Source of the DNA: an uncultured Pirellulaceae bacterium
GTDB lineage: Bacteria > Planctomycetota > Planctomycetia > Pirellulales > Pirellulaceae
Length of the DNA stretch: 64,000 nt
Reading direction: 5' to 3'
Assembly: GCA_938084685.1 (NCBI GenBank)
Contig: CALKGE010000006.1
Coordinates: 62,001-126,000, forward strand
Shown: positions 37,570 through 45,782 of the stretch, in pieces
How positions within the stretch are numbered: position 1 is the first letter of the stretch
How the letters are laid out: each line of letters starts with the position of its first letter
Made by a program: the position numbers and the translations under genes
Notes under the pieces: generated by a model
The model's database searches: none
What the model was told of the DNA's origin: nothing
Seen by the model: only the letters and a program-made list of their open reading frames with translations

Positions 37570-38471
37570 TAGTCCCAGACAATTTTAGCTGCGTCAAAGA
37601 CGGGACCTTCAACACATGTCCGCTTGTAGTCCCAGGATCCATCATCCTGGAGCACTTTGGCAACGCAAGTGAAGCAGATTCCAATCCCGCAGGCCATTGG
37701 AGTCTCCAAAGAGACCTGGCATGGTACCTCCCACTGCTGACAAACACCCGCTACAGCTTGCATCATCGGCTCAGGGCCACAACAGACAATACGTGCTCCC
37801 TCATTTGAGCCATGAGCCTGCTTGTCTTCAGCCAGTACCTGCTCCAGCAGCTCGGTCACCAAGCCATCATGACCTCGCGATCCATCATCTGTACACAAAC
37901 GGACATCCAAGCCTTCGACCGCTTCAAACGTATCCACGCCAGCCAGCAGGTCTGCACTTCGAGCGCCATAACAGAGTGTCACTTTTTCGGCACGCGGGCA
38001 TTCCCGACCATAGGCAGCCAGCCCCAGGTACTCCCGAGCTAACGTCACAAACGGAGTTTGTCCGATTCCTCCGGCCACCATGATAAGATGTCGAGTTGGC
38101 TGGGGTAAAAAACCATTTCCCAACGGGCCCCACACATCCAGCTGCTGGCCAGCAACCACGTCGACCAATCGCGTGGTCAGGTTACCTTTCACCAGGTAGA
38201 CAGCATCAAGATCTGTCGGTACTCCCTGCTGGTCAGCCGTAATATCAAATACGGCCAGTGGTCGTCCAATAAGCGGATCGTCGCGGTCATTTATCTTTAA
38301 CATGATAAATTGCCCGGGCTTACACTTGGCTGCCATTTCAGGACAACGAAATCGAACTCGCCAGGTGTCCTGAGCCACCTTTACGTTTTCGATCACATCA
38401 GCAGTGAAAAACACGGATTCGTCGGCATAATAGTCAGCATGAAGCGGAGTATCACAGTGGTCAGTAGACAT
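37569..38471 (-). CDS. pyrK: Dihydroorotate dehydrogenase electron transfer subunit (PyrK type)
   Basis: The 300-residue protein resembles PyrK, which passes electrons from dihydroorotate dehydrogenase to NAD through FAD and a [2Fe-2S] cluster. It has a ferredoxin-reductase FAD domain with GRPLAVFDI, the NAD-binding VAGGIGQTPF, CCGPEPMMQAV, and the cluster cysteines in CGIGICFTC followed by a fourth Cys (C-x4-C-x2-C-x16-C). The ATG 38471 overlaps the stop of the pseudouridine synthase gene as TGATG, so translation is coupled. PyrD is not in the window. Confidence 0.87.
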   Translation of the reverse strand: MSTDHCDTPLHADYYADESVFFTADVIENVKVAQDTWRVRFRCPEMAAKCKPGQFIMLKINDRDDPLIGRPLAVFDITADQQGVPTDLDAVYLVKGNLTTRLVDVVAGQQLDVWGPLGNGFLPQPTRHLIMVAGGIGQTPFVTLAREYLGLAAYGRECPRAEKVTLCYGARSADLLAGVDTFEAVEGLDVRLCTDDGSRGHDGLVTELLEQVLAEDKQAHGSNEGARIVCCGPEPMMQAVAGVCQQWEVPCQVSLETPMACGIGICFTCVAKVLQDDGSWDYKRTCVEGPVFDAAKIVWD

Positions 38472-39520
38472 CAACGACGTTTCCTTACGTTTCGTTTCTT
38501 CGCTGTTTTACGTTTGGCCGCACCGCTTCCGGAGGAGGTTGATCGTTTCCTGGTATTTCGAGCAGCACCGCGGGCCGACTTGCGAGTTGTCCCGGGGGCG
38601 GTAGCACGACCATCATCAGACTGTTTCCGACGACTTCGTCGAGTCTTTTTTACGACTTTTCGTTTGGCATTTCCAGAGGAGGTCTTTCTTTTTGCGGACT
38701 TCCGTCGATTTGACTTGTCCGTAGGCTCACTGGTCAGTTTCCTGAGAGCTTTTATTTCGGCAATGGTCAGGTCACGATATGCCCCTTCTGGCAATTCACC
38801 TAATCTGACAGGCCCAATCGCAATCCGTTTCAGTTGAAGTACCTTATGTCCCACACTGGCAAGCACACGACGGATTTCACGATTCTTCCCCTCTGTCAGA
38901 ACCATCTCCAGCTCTGTCGTCTGCTTATGACGCTTCTTGATCCGAATCGACTCAACACGAGCTTTTCCGTCCGAGAGATACACTCCTTTACGGATTTCAG
39001 CAAGTTGCTCCCGCTGAATGTTTCCGGCAACGCCGACGGTATAAACCTTACTGACCTGGAAGCTGGGATGAGCAATCTTGTTAGCCAAATCCCCATCATT
39101 GGTCACAATAATCAACCCTTCGCTACTGCGATCCAGTCGTCCAATCGTAAACAGATGACTCGAATCACCAATCAGATCCAAGACTCGCACGCGACCGTCT
39201 GGATCGCTGTTGGTCGATAAAACGCCCTGGGGCTTATTGAGGACGTAATACCGCAGCGTAGGTCGCTCAATCAGATCACCATCGACTCGAATCTCCTGAG
39301 ACTCAGGCGAAACCTTCACGCCCAATTCTGTCACCACTTGGCGATCCACCTGAACACGACCGTCGGTAATCAGCTCTTCACAATGTCGACGACTTCCGTA
39401 ACCAGCGGCGGCCAGTACTTTTTGCAATCGCACATTATCACCATCTCCAGCTCGGCGTGAAGTCCGAGCGGGGTGTTGTTCGTAGCGACGAGTACGTTTT
39501 CGAGAAGATTCTCTGTTCAT
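38471..39520 (-). CDS. RsuA/RluB-family pseudouridine synthase with long basic tail
   Basis: The 349-residue protein modifies uridine in rRNA. An S4 RNA-binding domain (about 30-75, VRLQKVLAAAGYGSRRHCEELI) precedes the synthase domain with the catalytic Asp in GRLDRSSEGL and NKPQGVLST. The usual family ends near residue 245; here a tail of about 100 residues is rich in Lys, Arg, Ser and Thr (low complexity). It may help bind rRNA. RluB versus RsuA cannot be told from motifs alone. It is coupled to pyrK by TGATG. Confidence 0.88.
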   Translation of the reverse strand: MNRESSRKRTRRYEQHPARTSRRAGDGDNVRLQKVLAAAGYGSRRHCEELITDGRVQVDRQVVTELGVKVSPESQEIRVDGDLIERPTLRYYVLNKPQGVLSTNSDPDGRVRVLDLIGDSSHLFTIGRLDRSSEGLIIVTNDGDLANKIAHPSFQVSKVYTVGVAGNIQREQLAEIRKGVYLSDGKARVESIRIKKRHKQTTELEMVLTEGKNREIRRVLASVGHKVLQLKRIAIGPVRLGELPEGAYRDLTIAEIKALRKLTSEPTDKSNRRKSAKRKTSSGNAKRKVVKKTRRSRRKQSDDGRATAPGTTRKSARGAARNTRKRSTSSGSGAAKRKTAKKRNVRKRR

Positions 39521-39619
39521 CAAAATTCAATCTAAGTGAACGCCCAATGAAATCGGCAGCAACCAGGAAAGCCCAACGCAGGCCCTGTAATATTCTGCTG
39601 CTGAAACATACTCCACTGG

Positions 39620-41107
39620 TTAGACAGGGTCATAACTATCGGCGTAAGGATTTTTGTTACGAGGCATTAACTGACACAACAGAATTCCCAGAAAATAGAG
39701 CACCGTCAGCGGACCGCCCAACAAAAGCATACTCAGCGGGTCAGCAGGTGTCAGGAACATGGCAATAATGAAGATCACCAGAATGGCCACTCGCCACTTC
39801 GCCAGGTAGGCCTTTGTCGTGAAGATACCAATCCGCTGAAGCATCAGCATCACCAACGGCAGCTGGAAGGCAACGCCAAATCCAATTGGCAAAAACATGA
39901 CAAATCCCAACCACTCACTAATACGCGGGTCAGGGTCAATAGCCATCATACGGTTGTAACTGAACAGGAAGTCCAGCACCGGTTCCATCACAACGAAAAA
40001 CGCCATTGCCGCTCCGCCAAAAAACAACGCCAGGCAAAACGGCAGGTAGATATAGACATATTTACGTTCGTGAGGATAAAGACCGGCTGCAACAAAGGCC
40101 CAAAGCTGGAAGAAAATCCACGGACTGCCAATGACAATCCCGGCAATAAAAGCTGCCTTCAGCCAGATCATGAAACCTTCATGAGCGTTAAGCGTTTGAA
40201 CCCGGATATCTTTCTTTTCCCAGACGGGCAACGTGATCGTCGCTGGGCGAGCAGAACGGAGGTAATCCGGAAACGCACTCGATATGGCAAATTTATTCAC
40301 ACGACGTTGCTGATCCTGAACCGTCGTGCCTTCATCTGGTTCATCAATCTTGCGAGTCAAGGCTTCAAAGACTCGATCGACATCAATTGTGCTATCGTCA
40401 CCGGAGGTATCCAATTGAGCCCACCAGGTATCAGGCCCCTCGATCGATACTTCGACGAGATTTCGGATCGCCGGATTGGCGTAAACCCGCGCATCATTAG
40501 CCCAGTAATTGAGAATCGCAACCGCATCAGTCAACGTACCAGTTTTCTCTGTCGTTAAACGGTTAAAAGCCGCGAGATGGGGCTGGTCAAGCAACCCGTA
40601 CAGAAAGGACGCCCACGGCTGCTCACTTTCCAACGACTCCTGAACGTGCTGATAAAAGGCCAAATGCCGCGACTGCTTGTCGGTATCCAGTAACGAGTCG
40701 TCTGCCTCCAGTACGAAGTCATCGGGCACGAAGGAATAGGGAGCGAAATCAACGATCCCTAATTGGTCGGGAAGAGCCGACTTGAGTCTCTGCAGCAGTT
40801 GATCCAGTTCTACCTCGATGTCATTAGAAACATAGTCCTCGTTCTGAATCAGACCGGCAACTTCCGCTTGCGCGAGATCGTTATCCTGAATACGATCCAT
40901 TGACTGAAGACGATAATAGGAACGAAGTGATTTTTTCAGAGGTACCTGGATTTGCTGAATCACGTCATCTGCGTAAAACAAACCAAATCCAACCCCGATT
41001 ACAAGCCCGATGACGGCTCGGAATAAACATTGACGAAGCTCTTCCAAATGCTCACCAAAGGTCATGGTGGAATCTGCAAACAGATCTTCTTTGGGATTCT
41101 TAGCCAT
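39620..41107 (-). CDS. tatC: Sec-independent translocase protein TatC with large periplasmic insertion
   Basis: TatC is the core of the twin-arginine export system. The 495-residue protein has the N-terminal FGEHLEELRQCLFRAVIG signature that binds signal peptides, a first membrane helix to about residue 47, and then about 245 residues before LNAHEGFMIWLKAAF, where usual TatC has some 25. The rest has the remaining helices with SPWIFFQLWAF, YPHERKY and MFLTPADPLSMLLLG as usual. The inserted region is acidic and soluble-looking. The Tat-type leaders in this window fit an active Tat system. tatA/B are not adjacent. Confidence 0.93.
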   Translation of the reverse strand: MAKNPKEDLFADSTMTFGEHLEELRQCLFRAVIGLVIGVGFGLFYADDVIQQIQVPLKKSLRSYYRLQSMDRIQDNDLAQAEVAGLIQNEDYVSNDIEVELDQLLQRLKSALPDQLGIVDFAPYSFVPDDFVLEADDSLLDTDKQSRHLAFYQHVQESLESEQPWASFLYGLLDQPHLAAFNRLTTEKTGTLTDAVAILNYWANDARVYANPAIRNLVEVSIEGPDTWWAQLDTSGDDSTIDVDRVFEALTRKIDEPDEGTTVQDQQRRVNKFAISSAFPDYLRSARPATITLPVWEKKDIRVQTLNAHEGFMIWLKAAFIAGIVIGSPWIFFQLWAFVAAGLYPHERKYVYIYLPFCLALFFGGAAMAFFVVMEPVLDFLFSYNRMMAIDPDPRISEWLGFVMFLPIGFGVAFQLPLVMLMLQRIGIFTTKAYLAKWRVAILVIFIIAMFLTPADPLSMLLLGGPLTVLYFLGILLCQLMPRNKNPYADSYDPV

Positions 41108-41491
41108 AACTAATACGATCCAGATTTTCCAAATAAATGGTGGGAAGTGATACCGGGTGACCGGTATGACGGGTGCTCAAAAACAAGACGGCCAGATCAG
41201 AACTTCACAGTTGTGAAAGGGCCCCAAAATTTTACGGAAGGAAGCTGCCGCACCAGCTGAAACAGACTTTCGCTATGTCTGTTGGGGTATACCTCAATAT
41301 TAGCATGAGACTCCTGTTTCACCAAGCAGCCAATAGAGCAGAAGATTCCGAGACACGGCAAATGTGGAAATCGGAGAGAGCCTTGGGATGAATGATATTT
41401 CGCTGATCTCTGGCGATGACTATAATCCGAGCCAGCTTTGGAAGTGCCATTGCGAGTGACAAACGAGTTACCTTTCACCCAAATTGAGTCC
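41108..41491. other. Divergent intergenic region between tatC and a lipoprotein gene
   Basis: 384 bases without a gene I accept. It must hold the tatC promoter (minus) and that of the lipoprotein (plus). A TATAAT at 41421 lies 71 bases before the lipoprotein ATG but has no clear -35. A short dyad ATACCG-N6-CGGTAT at 41150-41167 lies about 45 bases before tatC. Confidence 0.5.
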
Positions 41492-41752
41492 ATGACACGT
41501 TGGCAAAGTTTATTGACACTATCGCTGTTAATGTTCTGCCTGACCGGCTGCCAGCATTTCCAGGATCAAGTGACCAAGCCACGTGGTGAAATCCGGCAAC
41601 AGCAATACCGAGCGGCGTTGTTTGATCCCTACTCCATCACGGAAGTAGGAGCGGATTTGGGAGGAATGCGACCGCCCGAGTTTGATCGGCCGCTGCCCGA
41701 GCCAGTACGAGACAAGTACCTGGGCCAGATCGTTCGCAGGCAGCAACCATAG
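41492..41752 (+). CDS. Small lipoprotein of planctomycete type
   Basis: The 86-residue protein has a lipoprotein signal (SLLTLSLLMFCLTGC) and a mature part of about 65 residues with RAALFDPYSITEVGADLGG and RPPEFDRPLPEP. The RxxxFDPY then Gly then EFDRPLPEP pattern matches small planctomycete lipoproteins I remember; their role is unknown. The frame continues upstream, but the ATG 41492 places the signal correctly. Confidence 0.7.
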   Translation: MTRWQSLLTLSLLMFCLTGCQHFQDQVTKPRGEIRQQQYRAALFDPYSITEVGADLGGMRPPEFDRPLPEPVRDKYLGQIVRRQQP

Positions 41753-41792
41753 GGTTACTGAGCAACCTCATCAGCAGCCAGCATTGGCCTCA

Positions 41793-41816
41793 ACGGGTGC
41801 AAGCGCTTGCCCCCGT
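41793..41816. terminator. Palindromic hairpin between lipoprotein and PII genes
   Basis: ACGGG and CCCGT flank GCAAGCGCTTGC with one T/C mismatch, giving an about 10-bp stem that can fold on either strand. It lies between convergent genes. No T-run follows, so intrinsic termination is uncertain. Confidence 0.4.
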
Positions 41817-41834
41817 CACGTATCCCAGGAAACA

Positions 41835-42182
41835 TCAGATCGCGTCTGAACCACGTTCCCCTGTACGGATGCGAACACAGTCATCCATTGGTAAGACAAA
41901 GATCTTACCATCACCAATGGCTCCGCTGTCACCTGAACGCCCAGCTTTGAGAATCGCGGCAATCGTCGGCTCTACAAACTCATCGTTAACTGCAATCTGC
42001 AGCTGGGTTTTACGCAGTAGATTGACCGTGAGCTCACGACCTCGATACATCTCGGTCTGGCCCTTCTGTCTTCCAAATCCCTGGCAGTCCATCACCGTAA
42101 GACGGGAAACTTCAACTTCCGTCAACGCGGTCTTTACGTCTTCCAATCGACTGGGCTGAATAATTGCAATGATTAACTTCAT
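41835..42182 (-). CDS. PII signal protein lacking the uridylylation tyrosine
   Basis: This 115-residue second PII (GlnK-like by position next to amt) has the normal core MKLIIAIIQPSRLEDVK, T-loop GFGRQKGQTEMYRGRELTV and the C-terminal SGAIGDGKIFVLPMDD with VRIRTGE. Position 51, Tyr in modified PII proteins, is Leu here, so GlnD cannot act there; Tyr46 is kept. Nucleotide and 2-oxoglutarate binding residues look intact. It lies downstream of amt on the same strand, behind two hairpins. A role in gating Amt is likely by family knowledge; control would rely on ligands only. Confidence 0.92.
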   Translation of the reverse strand: MKLIIAIIQPSRLEDVKTALTEVEVSRLTVMDCQGFGRQKGQTEMYRGRELTVNLLRKTQLQIAVNDEFVEPTIAAILKAGRSGDSGAIGDGKIFVLPMDDCVRIRTGERGSDAI

Positions 42183-42247
42183 GAGTTCAAAACGGCCTGG
42201 GGGCAAAAGATGAGTTGTTGCTACCCATTGTAATCGCCTCCAGTGCA

Positions 42248-42291
42248 TAAAAAAAGAAGACCGGATTCGGGTTAGGAATCCAAGGTCTTCT
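42248..42291 (-). terminator. Strong intrinsic terminator between amt and its PII gene
   Basis: Read on the minus strand, AGAAGACC-TT-GGATTC pairs with GAATCC-GGTCTTCT (14 bp with a two-base bulge and a seven-base loop) and is followed by a run of seven or eight T. It lies 66 bases before the second PII gene, so most amt transcripts should stop here unless read-through is regulated. Confidence 0.85.
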
Positions 42292-42320
42292 CAGAGAAAA
42301 AAGCAAAAGAGGGAAACCCC

Positions 42321-42357
42321 GGCTCTGGATAAGCAAGGCGGTTACTTATCCAGAACC
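42321..42357 (-). other. 13-bp hairpin upstream of the terminator
   Basis: On the minus strand GGTTCTGGATAAG pairs with CTTATCCAGAGCC (one G-U pair) around an 11-base loop. It precedes the terminator by about 30 bases and is followed by a T-rich but interrupted stretch. It may protect the amt 3' end or act as a second stop. Confidence 0.65.
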
Positions 42358-42495
42358 ATATGGGGGATCCTCCCGGATCGAGAACAATCCGTGACCTGGT
42401 AGAACTCAAGGGGAGCCAATATTGTCCCTGCTGGCGGTTAAACACAACTACTCGTGTTTCGAATCCCCCCAAGCACTACCAGGCCCTGCTTCCAA

Positions 42496-43971
42496 CTAAA
42501 ACGACAAGTCGCCATAAGCACTCATACCGTGCTCGGACAGGTCGAGTCCAATCTCTTCTTCCTCTCGGGAAACTCGCAAAGCTCCCAATTTATTGAGTAC
42601 GAAGAATAGTGCGTACATGGTGGCAAAGGCCCAGACACAGATAACGACCGTGGAGTAAAGCTGTACCCAAAGGTACTCACCCCGCGCCAGATCACTACCG
42701 GTTCCAAATAATCCAGTCGCGATACCTCCCCAGACGCCACACACACCGTGCACCGGAAACGCACCAACGGGATCATCGATCTTGAGTTTCTCCAGGCCGA
42801 TGATCGCCAGAACTACGAGGACGCCGGACACAGCACCGATCACCAATGCCGACATAGTCGACACTTGATCGCAGTTGGCAGTAATTCCAACCAATCCGGC
42901 CAAGGCTCCATTGAGTGCCATCGTGACGTCAGGTTTCTTGAACAGAACCCAAGCTGTCACCATCGCAATAATGGCTCCGGCAGCAGCAGACAATGAGGTT
43001 GTCACAGCAATATAGGCAACAGCGGCTGCATCAGCGTTGCTTCCATAAGCCAGCTGACTTCCCGGGTTAAACCCGTACCAACCTACCCACAGGATAAAGA
43101 CACCGAGAGCGGCAAATGTGACATTATGTCCTGCCATTGGCTTCGCCTCGCCCCCGTCCGTAAATCGACCTAGTCGGGGACCAAGTACCATGGCACCGGC
43201 CAGACCAGCGAACCCGCCCACGGCGTGTACAATAACCGAACCGGCAAAGTCCTGGAAGCCAGCAGCATCCAGAGCGCCGGCACCCCATTTCCACATTCCG
43301 GAAATTGGATAGATGAAACCGGTGAGGATTGCTGAATAGATCAAATACGCGCTAAATTTCATACGGCCAGCGACAGCACCAGAAACAATCGTGGCTGCGG
43401 TCGCAGCAAATGCTGCCTGAAACAGAAAGTCCGCGGCTCCGTGATAGGCACCTGTGGCATCCGCCTCGTTAGCGATGGAAACAACTCCACCATATCCGAA
43501 CCAACCCCCTTCTGTGTCGCCTCCCGGGTACATCAAACCGTACCCAATAAAGAAGAACAGGATGATCCCTACGGAGAGGTCCATCACGTTCTTGAAGAGA
43601 ATATTAACGGTGTTTTTCGCCGAATTGAGTCCGACTTCCAACATGGCAAAACCGCTCTGCATAAACAGAACAAGCACACCACAGATAAACATCACAATAG
43701 TATTGATCGCGTAATGTTCATCAGGCCCTTCTTCTTCTGTAAGTAACTCTCCTTCAGATGTTTCAACCTCGGCCTCATCAACGACCTCTTCCTCTTCTGC
43801 TGTTTCAACGGCCGCCTCCTCAGCAACCTCTTCCGCCTCTACCGCCTCTACCGCAGGTTCTTCTTCCTGCAACGCCTGAGCGGTCGGCACGAACAGACTT
43901 GTGCCTAACATCAATGCCAGTAAACAGAACATTCTGCCTAACCAGCTCTGATTTTGTCTCAGAGATAACAT
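42496..43971 (-). CDS. amt: Ammonium transporter, with signal peptide and acidic N-terminal linker
   Basis: The 491-residue protein moves ammonium across the inner membrane. Eleven membrane helices with GFAMLEVGLNSAKN, HAVGGFAGLAGAM (twin-His pore region), GWYGFNPGS and VHGVCGVWGG are canonical Amt. It has a cleavable signal (about 1-34) followed by some 50 residues almost wholly Glu, Val, Ala and Thr before the first helix. ATG 43971 has GGGAG at eight bases; a frame extension upstream is unlikely. The promoter upstream is sigma-54 type. The PII partner gene lies downstream. Confidence 0.95.
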   Translation of the reverse strand: MLSLRQNQSWLGRMFCLLALMLGTSLFVPTAQALQEEEPAVEAVEAEEVAEEAAVETAEEEEVVDEAEVETSEGELLTEEEGPDEHYAINTIVMFICGVLVLFMQSGFAMLEVGLNSAKNTVNILFKNVMDLSVGIILFFFIGYGLMYPGGDTEGGWFGYGGVVSIANEADATGAYHGAADFLFQAAFAATAATIVSGAVAGRMKFSAYLIYSAILTGFIYPISGMWKWGAGALDAAGFQDFAGSVIVHAVGGFAGLAGAMVLGPRLGRFTDGGEAKPMAGHNVTFAALGVFILWVGWYGFNPGSQLAYGSNADAAAVAYIAVTTSLSAAAGAIIAMVTAWVLFKKPDVTMALNGALAGLVGITANCDQVSTMSALVIGAVSGVLVVLAIIGLEKLKIDDPVGAFPVHGVCGVWGGIATGLFGTGSDLARGEYLWVQLYSTVVICVWAFATMYALFFVLNKLGALRVSREEEEIGLDLSEHGMSAYGDLSF

Positions 43972-44135
43972 AGTAATAACTCCCGATTCCAGTGGATCTG
44001 TCACCTTCCGGAAACTGTTCCGAAACGGTGACCGTTCAATTCTTGTTGGTTGTCACGGTACTTGGCTCCGTCGAGCCGCCTTCCATGGGTACCGACAACC
44101 ATGCCTGCACAAAAAAAGTGCAGGTAATAACCTGA
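43972..44135 (-). other. Long structured 5' leader of amt
   Basis: From the expected sigma-54 start near 44135 to the amt ATG is about 165 bases. Three hairpins can form in a row: CCTGCAC/GTGCAGG around A7 (44104-44124, seven base pairs); GGTTGT-CA-CGGTAC with GTACCG-ACAACC (44048-44100) around an inner GGCTC/GAGCC stem; and GTCACC/GGTGAC (44000-44032) around CGGAA-ACTG-TTCCG. I do not recognise a riboswitch class. Confidence 0.55.
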
Positions 44136-44145
44136 GAGGTAATAA

Positions 44146-44162
44146 TGCAATGAGCGTGCCAA
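44146..44162 (-). promoter_or_regulatory. Sigma-54 promoter of amt
   Basis: Read on the minus strand the sequence is TTGGCACG-CTCA-TTGCA, matching the -24/-12 consensus TGGCAC-N5-TTGCA at all key bases with correct spacing. Nitrogen-dependent control through an NtrC-like activator is the usual consequence for such amt promoters. Enhancer sites cannot be named. Confidence 0.8.
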
Positions 44163-44385
44163 AAGGATCATTTCGATCCCGAGTCGAACGGAATCAGCAT
44201 CCTGGAAGTCTCTCGCAACCCTGAAAAACGAGTGTTAAAAGAAAGAAAATAAAATTCGGTTTAAAAATGAGCTCTGCCATGCATCAAAGACGGTCTGTTT
44301 AAGTTGCAAGCACAATGCACGAAATCCATGCACAGTAATTATCAGGCTATGCAGGTCAACAGAAGAGCGAAAACCGAGGGGGATT

Positions 44386-45594
44386 TTAGAATTCGATAAT
44401 TGCATCGACCCCGAAAGCAGTCTCGGAGTAATTGGTCGCGGGTACCCAATCGGTACGAAATTCAGGGCGAAGCAGGAATGCTCCCCTGCCTGGCCGCCAA
44501 TTCATGCCCACCGTAAAGGAATTCTTAGAAACCGAATTGTCACGCCACCACTCGAATCTGGCTCCCAGACTCAGGCAGTCGTCAACGGTATAGATCAGAT
44601 AATTGTTCAGGCCAATATCGTCTCCGGCGTCAAACCTGCTGCTCGTATTGACAAAATCACTCTGCAGCACGTACGCCAGATTTTCAGTCAATGCGAAATC
44701 CAGCACAACGCTGTGCGAGTATCCAACGCCGCGCCAGCCGAGATTACCGAAGGTCGACATATAGGTCATTGCCACATCCTCTGTCAGATTCTTGGCAACT
44801 CCGACAATGGCATTGTTTCCGTTGTTAGTCTGAGTGAAGCCGGTATCCCAACCCAGGGACCACCCCAGATAAACCGTAGCATCTTTCTCGGTGGTGAATT
44901 CCGTCAACACACCCGTGTGAGTAAACGGTTCACTGTTATACATGGTCTGCGCATGGCTATAGAAGAAGTTATGAGGTGCCGTAACAGTCTCATATCCAAC
45001 CGGGGTAAAAAAGTGCCCCAGCTTGTACTTAAACTGGTCGGTTGTACCGTGGAGATAAAACTGAGGCAGTGCCCAGCCGTTTTTCCCATTTTCCCAGCCA
45101 TTCAGGTAATCCCAACGTCCTGGCGGGTTCCCGAATGCCTGCGTATCTGGTCCGTCGGTTCCGTACACAAAATCTGCTCGGTACCCAATAATGGAAGGAT
45201 CCTCCTTCCGCTCCGACGAAAACTCACCTTCAATCGTCATCCACAACTGTTGCAGATTGACTCCATGAGCGTGGTTATTGAAGAGTCCGTTGTTTTGATC
45301 GTGAAATCCGACCGACGTCCAACCTGAGAACTTATGCTGGAGACTCCAGGGTTTCCATTGGCGATTTTGAAGCCGGTAAAGCAGTCCAAATCGTTCTCCA
45401 AGAATCTCTCTATCACCGACTTTTTCCACGTCGGCCTCTACTTCTTCACCCAGAGTCGCTGAAACACTTCGAAACCACTCGGGCTGCTGCAGCGCTAACG
45501 TATCACCCAATTCCTTTGCTTCCACTGTAGAAAACGGCATTCCGCACCACATGGCCAGCAGAAACAACAAGGACAACAGAATTCTTTTACGCAT
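44386..45594 (-). CDS. Outer-membrane beta-barrel porin, paralogue 1
   Basis: The 402-residue protein has a signal peptide (ILLSLLFLLAMWCGMPF) and then a linker with a short coiled stretch. The barrel shows many alternating strands, such as SGWTSVGFHDQNNGLFN, YRADFVYGTDG, YKLGHFFTPVGYETV and NYLIYTVDDCLSLGARFEWW, ending in Phe (DAIIEF) as needed for outer-membrane assembly. The pattern fits the BBP2/DUF1597 barrel family. ATG 45594 was chosen. It is a divergent copy of the next gene (about 160 bases upstream on the strand). Confidence 0.85.
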   Translation of the reverse strand: MRKRILLSLLFLLAMWCGMPFSTVEAKELGDTLALQQPEWFRSVSATLGEEVEADVEKVGDREILGERFGLLYRLQNRQWKPWSLQHKFSGWTSVGFHDQNNGLFNNHAHGVNLQQLWMTIEGEFSSERKEDPSIIGYRADFVYGTDGPDTQAFGNPPGRWDYLNGWENGKNGWALPQFYLHGTTDQFKYKLGHFFTPVGYETVTAPHNFFYSHAQTMYNSEPFTHTGVLTEFTTEKDATVYLGWSLGWDTGFTQTNNGNNAIVGVAKNLTEDVAMTYMSTFGNLGWRGVGYSHSVVLDFALTENLAYVLQSDFVNTSSRFDAGDDIGLNNYLIYTVDDCLSLGARFEWWRDNSVSKNSFTVGMNWRPGRGAFLLRPEFRTDWVPATNYSETAFGVDAIIEF

Positions 45595-45723
45595 CGGACA
45601 CAAAATCCATTTAGGCAATTAAACGATACTCGTCGTACCAAATCGTCCAGCATGGGCTATTCATCCAACCTAAATCAGTTTTTTATTGTTCACGATGCTA
45701 TTTTTAGCAGACATCAGAGCGCA

Positions 45724-45757
45724 CAAAAAACCACCGGTCCGTTAGAACCGGTGGTTT
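45724..45757 (-). terminator. Intrinsic terminator after porin 2
   Basis: Perfect 11-bp stem AAACCACCGGT/ACCGGTGGTTT with an eight-base loop; on the minus strand six T follow. It lies 26 bases after the stop of the second porin gene and separates the two porins. Confidence 0.92.
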
Positions 45758-45782
45758 CTCAGTTGTGAGATTACCTTAGAGC

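Noticed and set aside
38310..38837. 175-residue frame opposite the pseudouridine synthase tail
   Set aside because: The Phe/Arg-rich sequence is the mirror of the Lys/Arg-rich tail.
41173..41391. 72-residue frame in the tatC upstream region
   Set aside because: No motif, poor start context and composition unlike neighbours.
42440..42480. TTCGAATCCC resembling a tRNA T-arm between amt and the PII gene
   Set aside because: The 5' half of the T stem, the D arm and the acceptor stem cannot be formed.
44713..45327. 204-residue frame opposite porin 1
   Set aside because: It is a shadow frame without a motif, inside a clear porin gene.
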